Below, piece by piece: positions 32,509-43,568 of a stretch of 57,411 nucleotides of DNA. The DNA is from Beroe ovata. Taxonomy: Eukaryota; Ctenophora; Nuda; Beroida; Beroidae. The position numbers were made by a program, and so were the translations under genes. The notes below the pieces were generated by a model. That model was not told where the DNA came from. It made no database searches and worked only from the letters and a program-made list of their open reading frames with translations. The DNA lies in NCBI GenBank assembly GCA_946803715.1, contig CAMPET010000005.1:668291-725701 (forward strand), read 5' to 3'. Position 1 is the stretch's first letter, and every line of letters begins with the position of its first letter.

Positions 32509-34226
32509 ATGAATGGACCGAGTGAGAGACGGTACAGTGTACAGCCGCCGTACATAGAGCCGCCCGCGTGTACTGGCGCTGGTGGCGGGGTGGCGCTGCC
32601 GCCGCCAGCAGCAAACCCCGCCCCTGACCATGGAAATGTGGTATCGGTGCAGGTGGCTTACAGCAACCTCACTAACCGTGAGTTTGTATATTATCCTGAT
32701 ACTCACCGGGCACATTGGACGTTTTTTTTAAATTTTATGTTTGACATTCAGGAAATACTTGACACTTGTCGTATCAACTTATCAACTACAGTTTACAGTA
32801 CTACACGAATCATTGTATTTTACATACAACAACCTGTTTCCCATTTCTATTTCCCCATTTCTTTACTTGCACATCTTCTTACCTCAGAATTGGAACAATG
32901 CCAAAGGACAAACGAGTCACTTCACAGCAAGTTAGGACAGTTATCCGTGCATCTTAGTAATGTACAACACACCAGCAATCAAAACGCCCAGCAGAATATT
33001 TGCCTCAAAGAGGTAGGTAACACATACTTTGAGTAAACGCTGTCATAGGAAATTGGCATACGGCCAACTTCCGGGCTTGCATAATCCTGTTCGAAATAAT
33101 TCTCCAGCGATAGTGTACGTTGACTGCATTCTTGGATCTCTGGCATGTATTGCATTACCGAATAATGTTGTTAAAGGAGTCTAGTAATTAATTCATCAAA
33201 TGAATTTATGCACTTTAACTAAGGAAAATGAAAGACTCCGATCATTGCTGAATCTCCCGAACATTGACGTTTCACGAGAAGTGGATCAGAGGTTACGAAA
33301 TTTGGAGGAATTTTGCCACAAATTATCGGAAAGAGAAAGTGATAGGTACGGAACGTCTACATTTTTCATCATTATCTCGTTACGTGTAACAAGACGCGTA
33401 ACATTGTTACCCCATTACCTCATGCAGGTCTGATCGACTGTCCGCCTCGTCCGGAGGAATTTCCCTGTCCAACATATCGCTCGTCAGTACTTCCGTCCCC
33501 TTCGTCCCCTCAGACCCCGCGCCCCTCGGATACAAGCAAGACGCGAGTAGCACCTCAGAGTACAGCAGTCTTTGTTCACTGGACAGAGTGGACGGCATGT
33601 CTGTACGGGAGAAGGTTCTCGAGCTGGAGACCAACGCTCTCAAGCAGGTACATGGGATATTAGGATACACCTACCCAATACATAGGTTTACATAGGTTCA
33701 GTAGGAAGTCAGGGAACCACCTAGGTAGACATACTGTGTCCCTAATGTGAAGACCGATGTATCATGTATGTCTTTGTGCCCATTCATACTAAGATGTGTG
33801 GTGTCGTGGATGTTAGTTTGCTCTTTTTTATTACGCCTCAGATAAACGAGATATCTCAAAATTCATTCAGGAGTTTTCGTGAATCCAAGTCCATATCCAA
33901 GTCCATATCAAGATTCCAAACCTGTGATACATGCAGATATCACAAAATGCCAAAAACAGTTTTTCGTTATAATTTAAATACTAACATAGATCGCAGTTCA
34001 ATTCTAACCAAGTCCCCAGGAGTCGTCTTTGTTAGCATGTCTTAGTCAGCTGACTTCAAACACTCCATTTTCTTCACTTCACCAGGACGCAAAGATAAAG
34101 ATCCTGGAGCGTAACCTGAAGGAACGGAATGTGGTTATCAAGCGTCTCAAAGCAGAACTGGACCAATATCGTCATTCCCCCGCATCCGCTTCCCCCCATT
34201 ACCCCAGAGAGTACACACAGATATAG
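32509..34226 (+). CDS. Unidentified coiled-coil protein
   Basis: Five phase-consistent exons (32509-32677, 32888-33012, 33224-33345, 33428-33647, 34086-34226) give 258 residues. I do not recognise the family. The N-terminus is Pro-, Ala- and Gly-rich and probably disordered. Two coiled-coil stretches follow: QLEQCQRTNESLHSKLGQLS to NERLRSLLNLP, and EKVLELETNALKQ to AKIKILERNLKERNVVIKRL. Between them lies a Ser-rich linker (SASSGGISLSNISLVSTSV). The protein has no transmembrane segment or catalytic motif. The start ATG is the first in a leader that follows the pyrimidine-rich minisatellite. The acceptor of exon 3 (aactaag) is weak, so that boundary is the least certain. AATAAA occurs at 34343-34348. 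Confidence 0.7.
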
Positions 34227-36916
34227 CCTGTGTGCACGTGCGTACGCCGTGCGCGCCGTACCTTGATTTTAACACATTTCTTCACATCTTCACGTCATGT
34301 ACACACGCATATAGTGTGTTATTCTATCACGCGCTTTTTCGTAATAAAATTCACAATATTTCCTGTCATTTCCTCTTTTTACTTTTCAATGCGAGTATGT
34401 GTAACCTTTGTACGTTTAACTCGTTTTGTATTTTAAAAGTTCGATCTCAAACGATTTAGCTCTTTTCTTCATTCAGTCAAATATTTAGAATTGCGTTGCA
34501 ATATCAGAGATATTTTCTAACGACACAAATCATACTTCACTCATGATTGCCGATCGATCTTTATATGATATTTATTTATAAACACTCTAAAATAGATTTC
34601 TGTAGCTGTAGGCAGTCCAAGTATCTGACTCGAGAGATGATTGAAATACTGCTTTCGGCACGGAGTAGATACCAATAATAGAATCTTTGTTACACGTGAG
34701 AGGCTGTCCTAATGTTCAGCGAGGGATCGGATGTGAGGGTTGCAAATTGGTGGACGGTATTTTATTTAACATGGAAACAAGTTGAGATGAGGCCATACGT
34801 TTTTTAGGAAAAGCAATGGTTATGGACTCTTTCGTATCATCTATTACATGATTCGATGCATCATCAATTATTGTCCTAAGTATATCACGTGATTTTGATC
34901 ACTTATCTTATATTGTTGAGCCGTTTCTAATATAGAGCTACCGATTCGCTTGCTAACTCACCTCGCATAATAATCCCAAGTTTTGTACATTGTACATTGC
35001 GCACTACAATTTCCACCTTATGATATAACACTATTTACGCATCGTGCTTGTTTAATCCTTTATTTCTTCTTCTACAAATCTATTCAGATATTTCTAATCA
35101 CAATTAATCAGATTCATCAGTGTCCAGTACACAATTCCACGCATGCAATATTGGAATTAAATTTGCTATTATCGATTTAAATAGATAAATCTTCCTATCA
35201 TGAACTGAAATAACAGTTTAAACCCTTGACCCTAAGATGATTATCTCAGTGATCGTCTCCCTAAAGTTTATTCTGAGATTGTTTCCTGATAAATGCGTCT
35301 TAAAACAAATATGATGAATTCTCATTGAAGAATAAATTCGCCATTTATCGGGAACGATCTTCGGATATTGGGTCCAGATTTGAGATATTAATTGAGATTG
35401 GATACCGTCGTTTTTAATAAGATTACAGTAGTTGTAGTGTTAGAATATAGTAGTGCCGATGGTTTCTACAGAGCTATATTCGGCTGCCACTATTGACAAT
35501 CTGCCACAAAACAATGAATCATGCGATTGGGCCGAGAATATCTTTGTTTAACTGCAATTCATAAGTGCTATATATTGACATAACTTGCTTTGTGGTACGT
35601 GTGTGTCATTTCTTTGTAAAAATAACTCTCCCTTCGTACCTGGAAAGTGTTCTCTACGATTGAATTCCACCGTGCGACAAAAGTTACAAAGTGGCAAAAT
35701 TCAGTGTTTTTCGTACTAATACGGAACGCGCGCAAAGTATTTTGATGTGCCAATGACGCAGCTTCCCAAATTTTGTCTGTTTTTGGCGCGTCCAATTCAA
35801 TTAGGAATCGTCCGCATGATAACTCAAGCTTTTTTCAATGGAATGAAACCTATATTAACTTCTCTCGTAAGGTATATTCATTGTACGGGCCCTACCGTCG
35901 GCGCCGCGTAATATTGATACCTTGCAAGGAATGAAATCCCGCCTGCGAAGATCAAAGATAGGGAGTCTGGGAGTATATTTTCAAATGGAGGTGACTGATT
36001 TCAGTGGCTGAGATTGAATCAAATTCAAATAAATTTTTTTTGAAATGCGTGATGGCTTCATACCATAAATTCTCATCTAATCTTACTGAAATGAACTAAA
36101 ACTGACGTGTGGAGATATATGAGGCGAAGTGGCATGTCATGTTGAGTCTCATCTTAGACTTTAATTGAAATAACGCAATTGTCGATAGTAGTCCCGTTCG
36201 CATTATAGGGCCGAGCAAATAGTTATCAGTCAAATCGCTAACATTCTATAGATGTAATCTTGAATCTGCAGCTCGCTGTAATCTCAGTCGACTATTATCT
36301 GTCGCGCGCACGTACGAATATATTTATTGCGCGCGCAGTGCGGAATGCGTTACTTTACAGTTCTTGTTACGGTATATCTGCACCGCGCGTCACGTAGAAC
36401 ACAAAAAATTTCCGAATTTTCTGCGAAAAGCAGGCAAATCCATTTCCTGACAATGCAACCATCCATATGTTTATCAGTGTGGTTTCTACTTTAAAGCCAT
36501 CCNTCGCGGCTTGCATCAGCGGTCTAGCATCGCCAGACAAACATTCTATAGATGTAATCTGCAGCTCGCTTTAATGTCAGTCGACTATAATCTGTCGCGC
36601 GCACATACGAATATATTTATCAGATCACGCGCGCGCAGTGCGGAAGGCGTTACTTTACAGTTCTTGTTACGGTATATCTGCACCGCGCGTCACGTAGTAC
36701 ACAAAAAATTTCCGAATTTTCTGCGAAAAGCAAGCAAATCCATTTCCTGACAATGCAACCATACACATGTTTATCAGTGTGGTTTCTACTTTAAAGCCAT
36801 CCGAACATTTTACTCATCTTGAGATCGACTACATACAAACGAAATAATTCGGGCGCCGACTGGACAATTCAATAATTTATAGCTCAAAGAGCCTCATATA
36901 TATGAAATTCTAGAGT
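34227..36916. other. 2.7-kb intergenic region between convergent genes
   Basis: No gene recognised. The 3' ends of the coiled-coil gene (+) and the OSCP gene (-) face each other here. It contains a 262-bp direct repeat (36241-36502 and 36541-36802) and several GCGC-rich patches. Confidence 0.6.
36241..36802. repeat. Direct repeat, two copies at 300-bp spacing
   Basis: Copy 1 is 36241-36502 and copy 2 is 36541-36802, both running from ACATTCTATAGATGTAATCT to GGTTTCTACTTTAAAGCCAT. They differ by small indels and a few substitutions. The 37-bp spacer begins with an N (36503). The pair may be a real tandem duplication or two haplotypes joined in assembly. Confidence 0.9.
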
Positions 36917-38937
36917 TTATAGCGGAAGTGACAGTGAAGCTTTCAGCTTCTTAATCTTGGACGCGGTAGACATGTCAACCCTTTTATCTCCAATTTCGAC
37001 AACCATCCCACCGATTAGACTTTCATCCGTCTGAAATGTTGTAATTATTGAGATTTGGAATGTCGGAACGCTGAACTACAGATCATAATATACAAGATGA
37101 TTCCCCGTCAATTAAATAACTTACGGCCGTATCAAGAAGCAACTTCTCATTTCCCTTCAAGAATTTGGCAAGTGCCTCCTTCAAGCTCTCCACATGCTCG
37201 TCAGATAGAGGTTTAGCTGATGTAACACGACACGGTACCTGCAGGGTTTGGAGTAGAGTGGAATGGGAGTAGAATACGAGTGGAGTGGAGTGCGAGTGGA
37301 GTACGAGTGGAGTACGAGTGGAGTACAAGTAGAGTGGAGTAGAGTGCGAGTAGAGTGCGAGTGGAGTAGAATGGGGCCAGAGTGGGGCATTGGATAAGAG
37401 TGTCTTGAGACTGATTATGTGCCTAGCCTGGCAAACACGGTGGAGATCCTTGCTGTACGGCATGTTAAACAAGGGGAATCGAAATCGTGAGGTTCCTTAC
37501 TAACCAGTCTGATGACTCATAACTAGAATGCCAAACCCAGATTAGAGTGGGGGGAAGGGGGTGTGTTTGATGAAACGGGCGGCATTAATGTTGATTCTGT
37601 TATTGAAAAACAGAGTGAGCATATATATTGTTCAGGAGTTGTCAAGCATGATGTGAAACGAGCAAAACTTCTCTCTACAGCATGATACAATTATTTTTGA
37701 GCGTCTGCTTGATTTATTGAAGAAACTCATTGAGAAACTAGCTCCCAAGATGAGAAATCGACTTATTCACGAAACGCGTTATTTTATGTGAAGCACAACC
37801 CCAAGCACACAACCACAGACGGAGTCCCCCATATTGCCGACCCAAAACCAACCTCTCCTCTCTGGGCAGCCATGATGGTGTTGAACGCTCCCACAACACC
37901 ACTGATATGACCAGATCTCTTGTTATCGATCATTGTATTGATCATATTGCCAATGAGTGGATCCACGTTTGCTTCACCAAATGCTCCTGTAAATATCGCC
38001 ATATAAGGAATAATTGGTGTGGGACATGATCGTGAGAAGCTGATGTAGCGAAAAAAGAATTGGTTGGTTTCATTAAATTCGTGAATCTTCAATATATTTC
38101 TGTAGAACGCAGCCATTTTCAGGAGAGATAAGCACACCCATATTATACGACGCAGAGGATGAAGGAGTCACACTATCAAATTTCAGGACAGAATTTCCAT
38201 TGCAAACTTGTGCGTGATGTGTACATGCACTGTGTACGATATGAGTCAACGCAGTTATCTATTGGGTTCGGATGTCACTTGATGACTGAACACATGTTTT
38301 ATCAGTCCGATTATCGGTCAGACGAAAGTTCCGCGGAAAACGCTCTGCGCTAACAAGTTCCGCATGATTCGTGACAGTGAAATGAATCAGAAGAGGGTTA
38401 TTACCTTCGAGAGTTGCCTTCTTTTCTTCCTTACTGCATACTGGCAGAGATAGGTATTCCTTCAATCCGCTAACTGAATCAATCGCTGCCTGTGTGTGTA
38501 ATGAGGTTCATATTAGCGGCCGTGAAATCACTGTCAAAACATGGCTAAGTGTTTACATATTAGGTTGTAAAAACAACAAGATCCAATAACACATTTCCAG
38601 AGTTGACTGTTCAGTGTAACGTGTTTGATTAGCTACACACAAGGACTTTCGGTGTGTTTAAACACTCGCTATGATTGTTTTCCAGTTATACACATTCCAG
38701 AACACTAAAAGAATGACGACCACATAACAAAATGACTGTCCACACGATTACCTGAATAGAGTTGAGCTGCTGCTCCACCACTTCTACACTCCCTTGTTTA
38801 GTGGAAGCAGAGTACAGAGCGTGGGCGTATCGGCCCTCAATGCCGAATACCTGCACCGGACCCCGGATAAACTCGGAAGCCGCACTCGAGAGGGAGCGAG
38901 AGTTGCATCGGATAATACCGGCGATTCTTCCAGCCAT
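36917..38937 (-). CDS. ATP5PO: Mitochondrial ATP synthase OSCP subunit
   Basis: Five exons (38937-38752, 38489-38405, 37986-37853, 37238-37125, 37030-36917) give 210 residues, close to the 213 of vertebrates. The N-terminus MAGRIAGIIRCNSRSLSSAA is a good mitochondrial presequence. Family motifs follow: PVQVFGIEGRYAHALYSAST, LKEYLSLPVCSKEEKKATLE, NVDPLIGNMINTM, GVVGAFNTIMAAQRGEVPCRV and the C-terminal GGMVVEIGDKRVDMSTASKIKKL. OSCP joins the F1 head to the peripheral stalk of ATP synthase. Intron 3 (37239-37852 in window coordinates) contains a purine-rich minisatellite and one copy of a ~100-bp dispersed element. The homeobox gene is divergent from it with 471 bp between the start codons. Confidence 0.96.
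37245..37389. repeat. Purine-rich minisatellite in an OSCP intron
   Basis: About 145 bp built from short units such as GAGTGGAGTAC and GAGTGCGAGTA. The plus strand is almost pure purine with interspersed T and C. The long minus-strand Ser/His/Thr/Leu frames across it are repeat artefacts. Confidence 0.9.
37408..37510 (+). repeat. ~100-bp dispersed element, copy A
   Basis: This 103-bp segment is repeated in reverse orientation at 56911-57011 with about 85-90% identity by eye. Its ends are complementary (AGACTG at 37408-37413 pairs with CAGTCT at 37505-37510). It lies inside an OSCP intron, antisense to the gene. Confidence 0.8.
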
Positions 38938-39105
38938 GGCTATGAGAATTGGAGATCAGTACAGGGCATTCACTAACAGATATGTGGTTATTGATGCGAA
39001 ACAAGGTAACAGTTAATCCTGAGAATTCTCCATGAGCCCGGTTATCTGAGAAGAATCGTCATAATTGATCGTGGGAGCATCACTTATTCCACTCCCCAAC
39101 TCGTG

Positions 39106-39285
39106 GTCACATGACACTGATTCAACTGCAGGGGTCACATGACCCGCACACTGACTAGCAGTGAACTCCCTGTCATGTGATCAGGTGAGCACCACCCTAC
39201 GAACCAGATCTCGTTATACATGCCTCGTTATGGTCTGATACGCAACCGAATTGCGTGATTGGGTCACGTGATTAGGTCACATGAC
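39106..39285. promoter_or_regulatory. Cluster of five E-box palindromes
   Basis: Five 10-bp sites of the form GTCA(C/T)(A/G)TGA(C/T) occur within 180 bp: 39106 (GTCACATGAC), 39134 (GTCACATGAC), 39172 (GTCATGTGAT), 39263 (GTCACGTGAT) and 39276 (GTCACATGAC). These are CANNTG E-boxes with the flanks preferred by bHLH-zip factors of the MITF/TFE/USF type. They lie between the divergent OSCP and homeobox genes, 120-300 bp upstream of the homeobox ATG. Confidence 0.75.
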
Positions 39286-39342
39286 TAGGTCGGTGTCATC
39301 GGACAACCCTTGTTAACCCTCCCTCCATGTGAACCTGGGCTG

Positions 39343-39350
39343 TATATAAG
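39343..39350 (+). promoter_or_regulatory. TATA box of the homeobox gene
   Basis: TATATAAG lies 59 bp upstream of the ATG and just after the E-box cluster. A start of transcription near 39375 would give a leader of about 35 bases. Confidence 0.7.
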
Positions 39351-39408
39351 CCCCTTCTTTCTTTTCCAATCCATCCTTTTCTGATTTCCTACACATCAAT
39401 CTATCAAC

Positions 39409-40092
39409 ATGAACTTTGAACCTTGCAATCCTCCACTCATTGACCCTCTCTACATGACTAGAATGACCCTATTCTGCGATGATCCCAAACCCATCCTCCT
39501 TCTCAAGTCAGACCTCAAGATCACTCTCTTCCCTGACTCGTCCTCATCTCTCCTCAAACCTGATCCTACAACCCCATCACATCAACCAGTGAAACCTACC
39601 CCAAGACTGGCTCCCCTAATAAGACCACCAATGACCACATCTAAAGATGAGAAGAAAATCACCACTTCTCCTTTCACCACGCACGAATCAGTTCTCTCAA
39701 CTATACCCCGTGAAAACCGGGTCCCCGCCTCGCAACTACTTGATGAAATCATTCAAACCGGGTGTCAACAATCTGATACATCTCCCACCGACACCGCCTA
39801 CACGAGGAAAATATCCCCTACATTACGGAAGAAAACATCAACTTCTCCCTACTCTTCCCCTGACACCAATTCTCCTGACACCACTCTTAGCCAACGGAGG
39901 CGTCACCGGGCAGCTCGCAACGAGATATCAGAGCATCAACTGACGATTCTGAGGCATTGGTATGCGCAGAACGCGTATCTGACGTGGGAGGAGAGAAGTG
40001 TCGTCAGTACCCAGACTGGTCTGCCAGAGAAAACGGTCATGTACTGGTTCCAGAATCAGAGGAGACGCATGAAGAAAGAACGGGCAGTTTAG
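39409..40092 (+). CDS. Divergent intronless homeodomain protein
   Basis: A single exon of 227 residues. The homeodomain occupies residues 166-225: R5 is present, L16 is conserved, W48-F49 are intact (YWFQNQRRR), and the recognition helix has Gln50, Asn51, Gln52 and Arg53. Position 20 is Tyr instead of Phe, and position 52 is Gln instead of the usual Arg; NQR occurs in some LIM and POU classes. There is no TALE insertion, paired domain, LIM or POU domain. The N-terminal 160 residues are Pro-, Ser- and Thr-rich, with no recognised hexapeptide or EH1 motif. A TATA box and E-box cluster precede it. I cannot assign it to a named class. Confidence 0.85.
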   Translation: MNFEPCNPPLIDPLYMTRMTLFCDDPKPILLLKSDLKITLFPDSSSSLLKPDPTTPSHQPVKPTPRLAPLIRPPMTTSKDEKKITTSPFTTHESVLSTIPRENRVPASQLLDEIIQTGCQQSDTSPTDTAYTRKISPTLRKKTSTSPYSSPDTNSPDTTLSQRRRHRAARNEISEHQLTILRHWYAQNAYLTWEERSVVSTQTGLPEKTVMYWFQNQRRRMKKERAV

Positions 40093-40368
40093 AAAGTGTT
40101 CATAATATTTGTGATATAATGTAAATATCTCCGTACAATTTAAATTTATAGAAACTTGAAATACCGCATTGTATACAGATCAGTAGCCAAAAATAACTAA
40201 TATGAAAAGTTCAGGAGTAAATGAAATCACTACAGTAAAAAATTCTTGTCGATTTTGCATGCATCTATACTTGAAGTTTGCATCTCTACTTCGCAGACAC
40301 GGAGTTCACTGTCTTACACAGGGGTACAGTAACAGTTTTCTGTCACTCGCATCAAGTACTCGACACTG
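40093..40368. other. Convergent 3' region homeobox / POLDIP3-like
   Basis: Short AT-rich spacer between the homeobox stop and the stop of the minus-strand POLDIP3-like gene. Nothing else recognised. Confidence 0.5.
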
Positions 40369-42308
40369 TCATACAGTAACAGTAAACGAGTGTAAACTCT
40401 CCTGGTCAGAGTACTGTTGGGGGCTGGGTGGCCGCGCAGCACGCCTTCTCGTCTCCCCCATCTTACCCTCACCAGCTGTTCTCGGTTTCTTAGTCCACCG
40501 TTGCGTGTTTGGGGCCGTAGTGAGGAGTGGCTGCTTTGTTTTAACTCCCGCTTTCCTACGATAAGCTATGTAAAAGTTGTTCCGAAAATTAACAACAATC
40601 GAAATCGAGATCATAACTACTATCATGTAAAAATAACCTGGGAGACTGCGTGATGGAGTAGGTGACTTGCATGGGTTGCCCATCAAGATCTCTGTTGTGA
40701 TAGTTGTCTATGGAGCGTATGGCACTCTCTTCCCTGAGATAGGTGACCTCGGCAACGCCCGGATATTTCATCTGAATGTGCTCCACCCGGTCTATAGCAC
40801 TGAACAGTTCCTGAAGTTGTTAGGAATACAACATGGCGTTGTCATGGGTAGAGCGTGCTACACTCTTCGATAAAACGAGATATAACGTGATTCTACAATA
40901 GAAAGCCGAACATCAACTCAAATAGATGTGCGATGTCACTCTAAAGGACTGCACTCACCTCTATATCATGAATCGTCACAGACGGATGAAGATTGGAGAC
41001 CATGACCCGGAAATGGGTGCCCGATTGCCGGATATTAGATGGGTGGGGTCGATTATCATCACCATGACGACGAATATCGTGCTTGATAACCCCACTCGAT
41101 GATCGCGGTGCAGTATGTTTCCTAATTCCCTGTGATCAAACATTGAGTAGTAGCGAGATTCACTATCTGAATTATGGAAAAGAACCCCCACTAAAATTCT
41201 TGTACTAACATCCATGTGGTGGGTAGGAGGATAAGACGCCGCGTAATGCTCTCCCCTTCGCTCATACCTCTCCTCATGCTCATACGAGGGAGGGCTGTGT
41301 TTCGATCTGTGTTTCGGTGGGGAGTCGGGATCGTACCCCCATCTCTCACCTCCTGAATACCTATCCTCCCGGTACGGTCGGTACTCAGCTGGCCTTGGTC
41401 TGTGGTAGTGGACTGAGGGTGGAGGCGATCGCTCGTGCTCGTATATGATGACTGGGGGCTCCGCTCTGGCGNTAAATTCTCAGCCATAGGGCTTTCATGA
41501 CGCACTAGATTCAATTTTTCTTTTTGAAATGGTCACTAGTTTCGTAGGATTGTTGACCAATTAGGTTTTATGAAAGGCACCAGAGTTTTGTTAGACTCGA
41601 ATGTTATTATCTTTCTTTAAGGTTTTCTTCCTGGCTCAACACTGCTGAGTATAAGCTAGTCTTAAAAGCAGTGTTTTTAAACTTCAATTTATTATTATAA
41701 CTCACTGTAAATACTCGTTGACGTATGGCACAGGTGGGTACATCATCGGGGGGTAGTGGGCGTTAGGCGGAGTGTTGTAGCTGTACACTGGAGCAGGAGG
41801 GGCTGTATAGGGCACAGAAGTGGGATTTGGGAGCAACGCACCGTTGTTAGGCATTGACGACGCCGGGGTACAGGACACCTCACTCTGGATTATCAGATTG
41901 GGGACTGATTTCGGGTCAAATTTCGGAGTTTTTGCCAGCGTTGAATTGTCATCTGAATCACTGTCAGCTCTGTGTTTTGTTTGGCCAAGCTCTTCGAGTA
42001 TTGCCTTGTCATTTCGAACCCGCATAACCATGCTTTTGGGCTTTATCACCTGAATAAAAATAAAGGTAAAGGAGTACAAAATCAAACAATTCCTCATTCG
42101 AGCAATGTTGCGTATGATACCTTACTATACACACCATTTTACCAGCTGGTATTTTTAGCTGGGCTGTTTTTTTCAGTTGTGCCTGATTTCGGTCTCTCAA
42201 CTTTGCCTCCAACTTCTTCAATGACAAGTGTTGTTGTTTGATCTGATGTCGCATAGAGATGTTGGATTCCGTAGTCGAACTGATCATTTGGTCAATAAGC
42301 GTTGTCAT
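40369..42308 (-). CDS. POLDIP3: POLDIP3/SKAR-like RRM protein
   Basis: Six phase-consistent exons (42308-42135, 42049-41706, 41465-41210, 41129-40959, 40810-40638, 40555-40369) give about 434 residues; vertebrate POLDIP3 has about 421. The RRM spans exons 4 and 5: FRVMVSNLHPSVTIHDIEEL ... KYPGVAEVTYLREESAIRSI and NYHNRDLDGQPMQVTY. The PGVAEV and LDGQPM blocks point to POLDIP3/SKAR over other REF/Aly proteins. SKAR couples the exon junction complex and mRNA export to S6K1 signalling. The N-terminus has a helical, basic segment (LKKLEAKLRDRNQAQLKK), then a Pro- and Tyr-rich stretch and an Arg-, Tyr- and His-rich stretch. I see no UAP56-binding motif at the start, so a first exon may be missing. 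An N at 41472 lies just upstream of the exon 3 acceptor, which is weak; that junction is the least certain. Confidence 0.68.
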
Positions 42309-42712
42309 AGCTACGGTCTGTTTTGGAAAGCATGGTCCATTGGTTCAATGTTACATCAGCATTAAAGATGGTTTAAACCACTAATAGGGATTAGAGACTA
42401 TTGTTTTTCCTAGAGACTCTTGTCAATCTGCATGAAAGTAGAAAACAATCCAAACACGATCTCAACATAAATAATCAAAAATGATTCGATCTGATTCCAA
42501 CATGATTAAAAATTCATAAAAAATTGCGTGAAAATGAGTAAACGATACTCAAATAGATCAATTAAAACTATGAAACGTAAGAATGATGACTAAAATAAAA
42601 AAAGACAAAGCTAAAAAGCATCTGAGGAAATCAATAAAATCTTGAACAAATCAAGAAATCTCACTCATAATCATGAACAAAAGATTAAAAATAACAGTTT
42701 GTCTTCAATTCT

Positions 42713-43348
42713 TTACACTACTTTGAAGGAAGCTTCAGAAACTCCTGGAATGGACACAAAGACAGTGTCACCCCTCACCATAGGACCAACACCATCAGGG
42801 GTTCCAGTTTGGACAATGTCACCAGGAAGAAGGGTGATGTGTTGGTTGACATATTCGAGAAGAGTCGGAACATCAAAGAGCATGTCCTTTGTGTTCACAT
42901 GTTGTCTTGTCTCTTTATTAACCTTGAGAATCATTTCAACATTATCATGAGCCAGCTTATCAGCAGGTATAAAGGGGCCAACAGCACAAAATGTGTCAAG
43001 ACATTTGGAAATAGACCAGGGCTTTCTCTCTGCTTTGCACTTTTCTTGCCAATCTCTGCAGGTAACATCTATGGTCACAGAATATCCAGCAACATAAGAC
43101 ATTGCATTATCTTTAGACACCTTGGACATTTTCTTCCCAATAACAACACCCAGCTCCAGCTCATGATGGATGTTGTTGCTTATGTCTGGGTAGATAATTT
43201 CACCTCCATCCTCTACAAGGCATGTAGTTGGCTTGATGAAATAGAATGGTTCAGCAGGTATTTCATTCCCAAGTTCTGCTGCATGTTTAGCATAGTTCCT
43301 TCCAATGCATATAATCTTTGTACACTGTTTAACAAAATCCTTCATCAT
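42713..43348 (-). CDS. FAHD1: FAHD1-like acylpyruvase / oxaloacetate decarboxylase, copy 1
   Basis: A single exon of 211 residues, about the family size (221). The FAH fold is complete: KIICIGRNYAKHAAELGN at the start, the metal-binding HHELELG (61-67; E63 and E65) and IDVTCRD (D94), KPWSISKCLDTFCAVGPFIP, and the C-terminal TGTPDGVGPM. The His-Glu pair of the catalytic lid (H22 and E25, in NYAKHAAE) is present. The mitochondrial FAHD1 enzyme hydrolyses acylpyruvates and decarboxylates oxaloacetate, with Mg2+ or Mn2+. No mitochondrial presequence is visible here, so location is open. A paralogue lies 220 bp upstream on the same strand. Confidence 0.92.
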   Translation of the reverse strand: MMKDFVKQCTKIICIGRNYAKHAAELGNEIPAEPFYFIKPTTCLVEDGGEIIYPDISNNIHHELELGVVIGKKMSKVSKDNAMSYVAGYSVTIDVTCRDWQEKCKAERKPWSISKCLDTFCAVGPFIPADKLAHDNVEMILKVNKETRQHVNTKDMLFDVPTLLEYVNQHITLLPGDIVQTGTPDGVGPMVRGDTVFVSIPGVSEASFKVV

Positions 43349-43568
43349 TGAATTCCAAGCTGGAAAGGTAAATGGTTAAGTTTAACAACCACAGAACAGA
43401 ATAAGTGGTAGATACAAATATCTACAAAGATGAGCTATTATTATCTACAAAGATGAGCTATCATTACTATTAAAACTTATAATCGTTAATAAGAGTTCAT
43501 GTTCCAAGAGAGAGCTTGGGAACCAAATCAAAAAATCTCTTCTGCTTTTCTATCTTGATCATCACTGT

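Noticed and set aside
37181..37390. Ser/His/Thr/Pro/Leu repeat frames on the minus strand
   Set aside because: They are translations of the purine-rich minisatellite inside an OSCP intron.
40202..40653. Plus-strand frames between the homeobox and POLDIP3-like genes
   Set aside because: They overlap the last POLDIP3-like exons on the other strand and show no conserved features.
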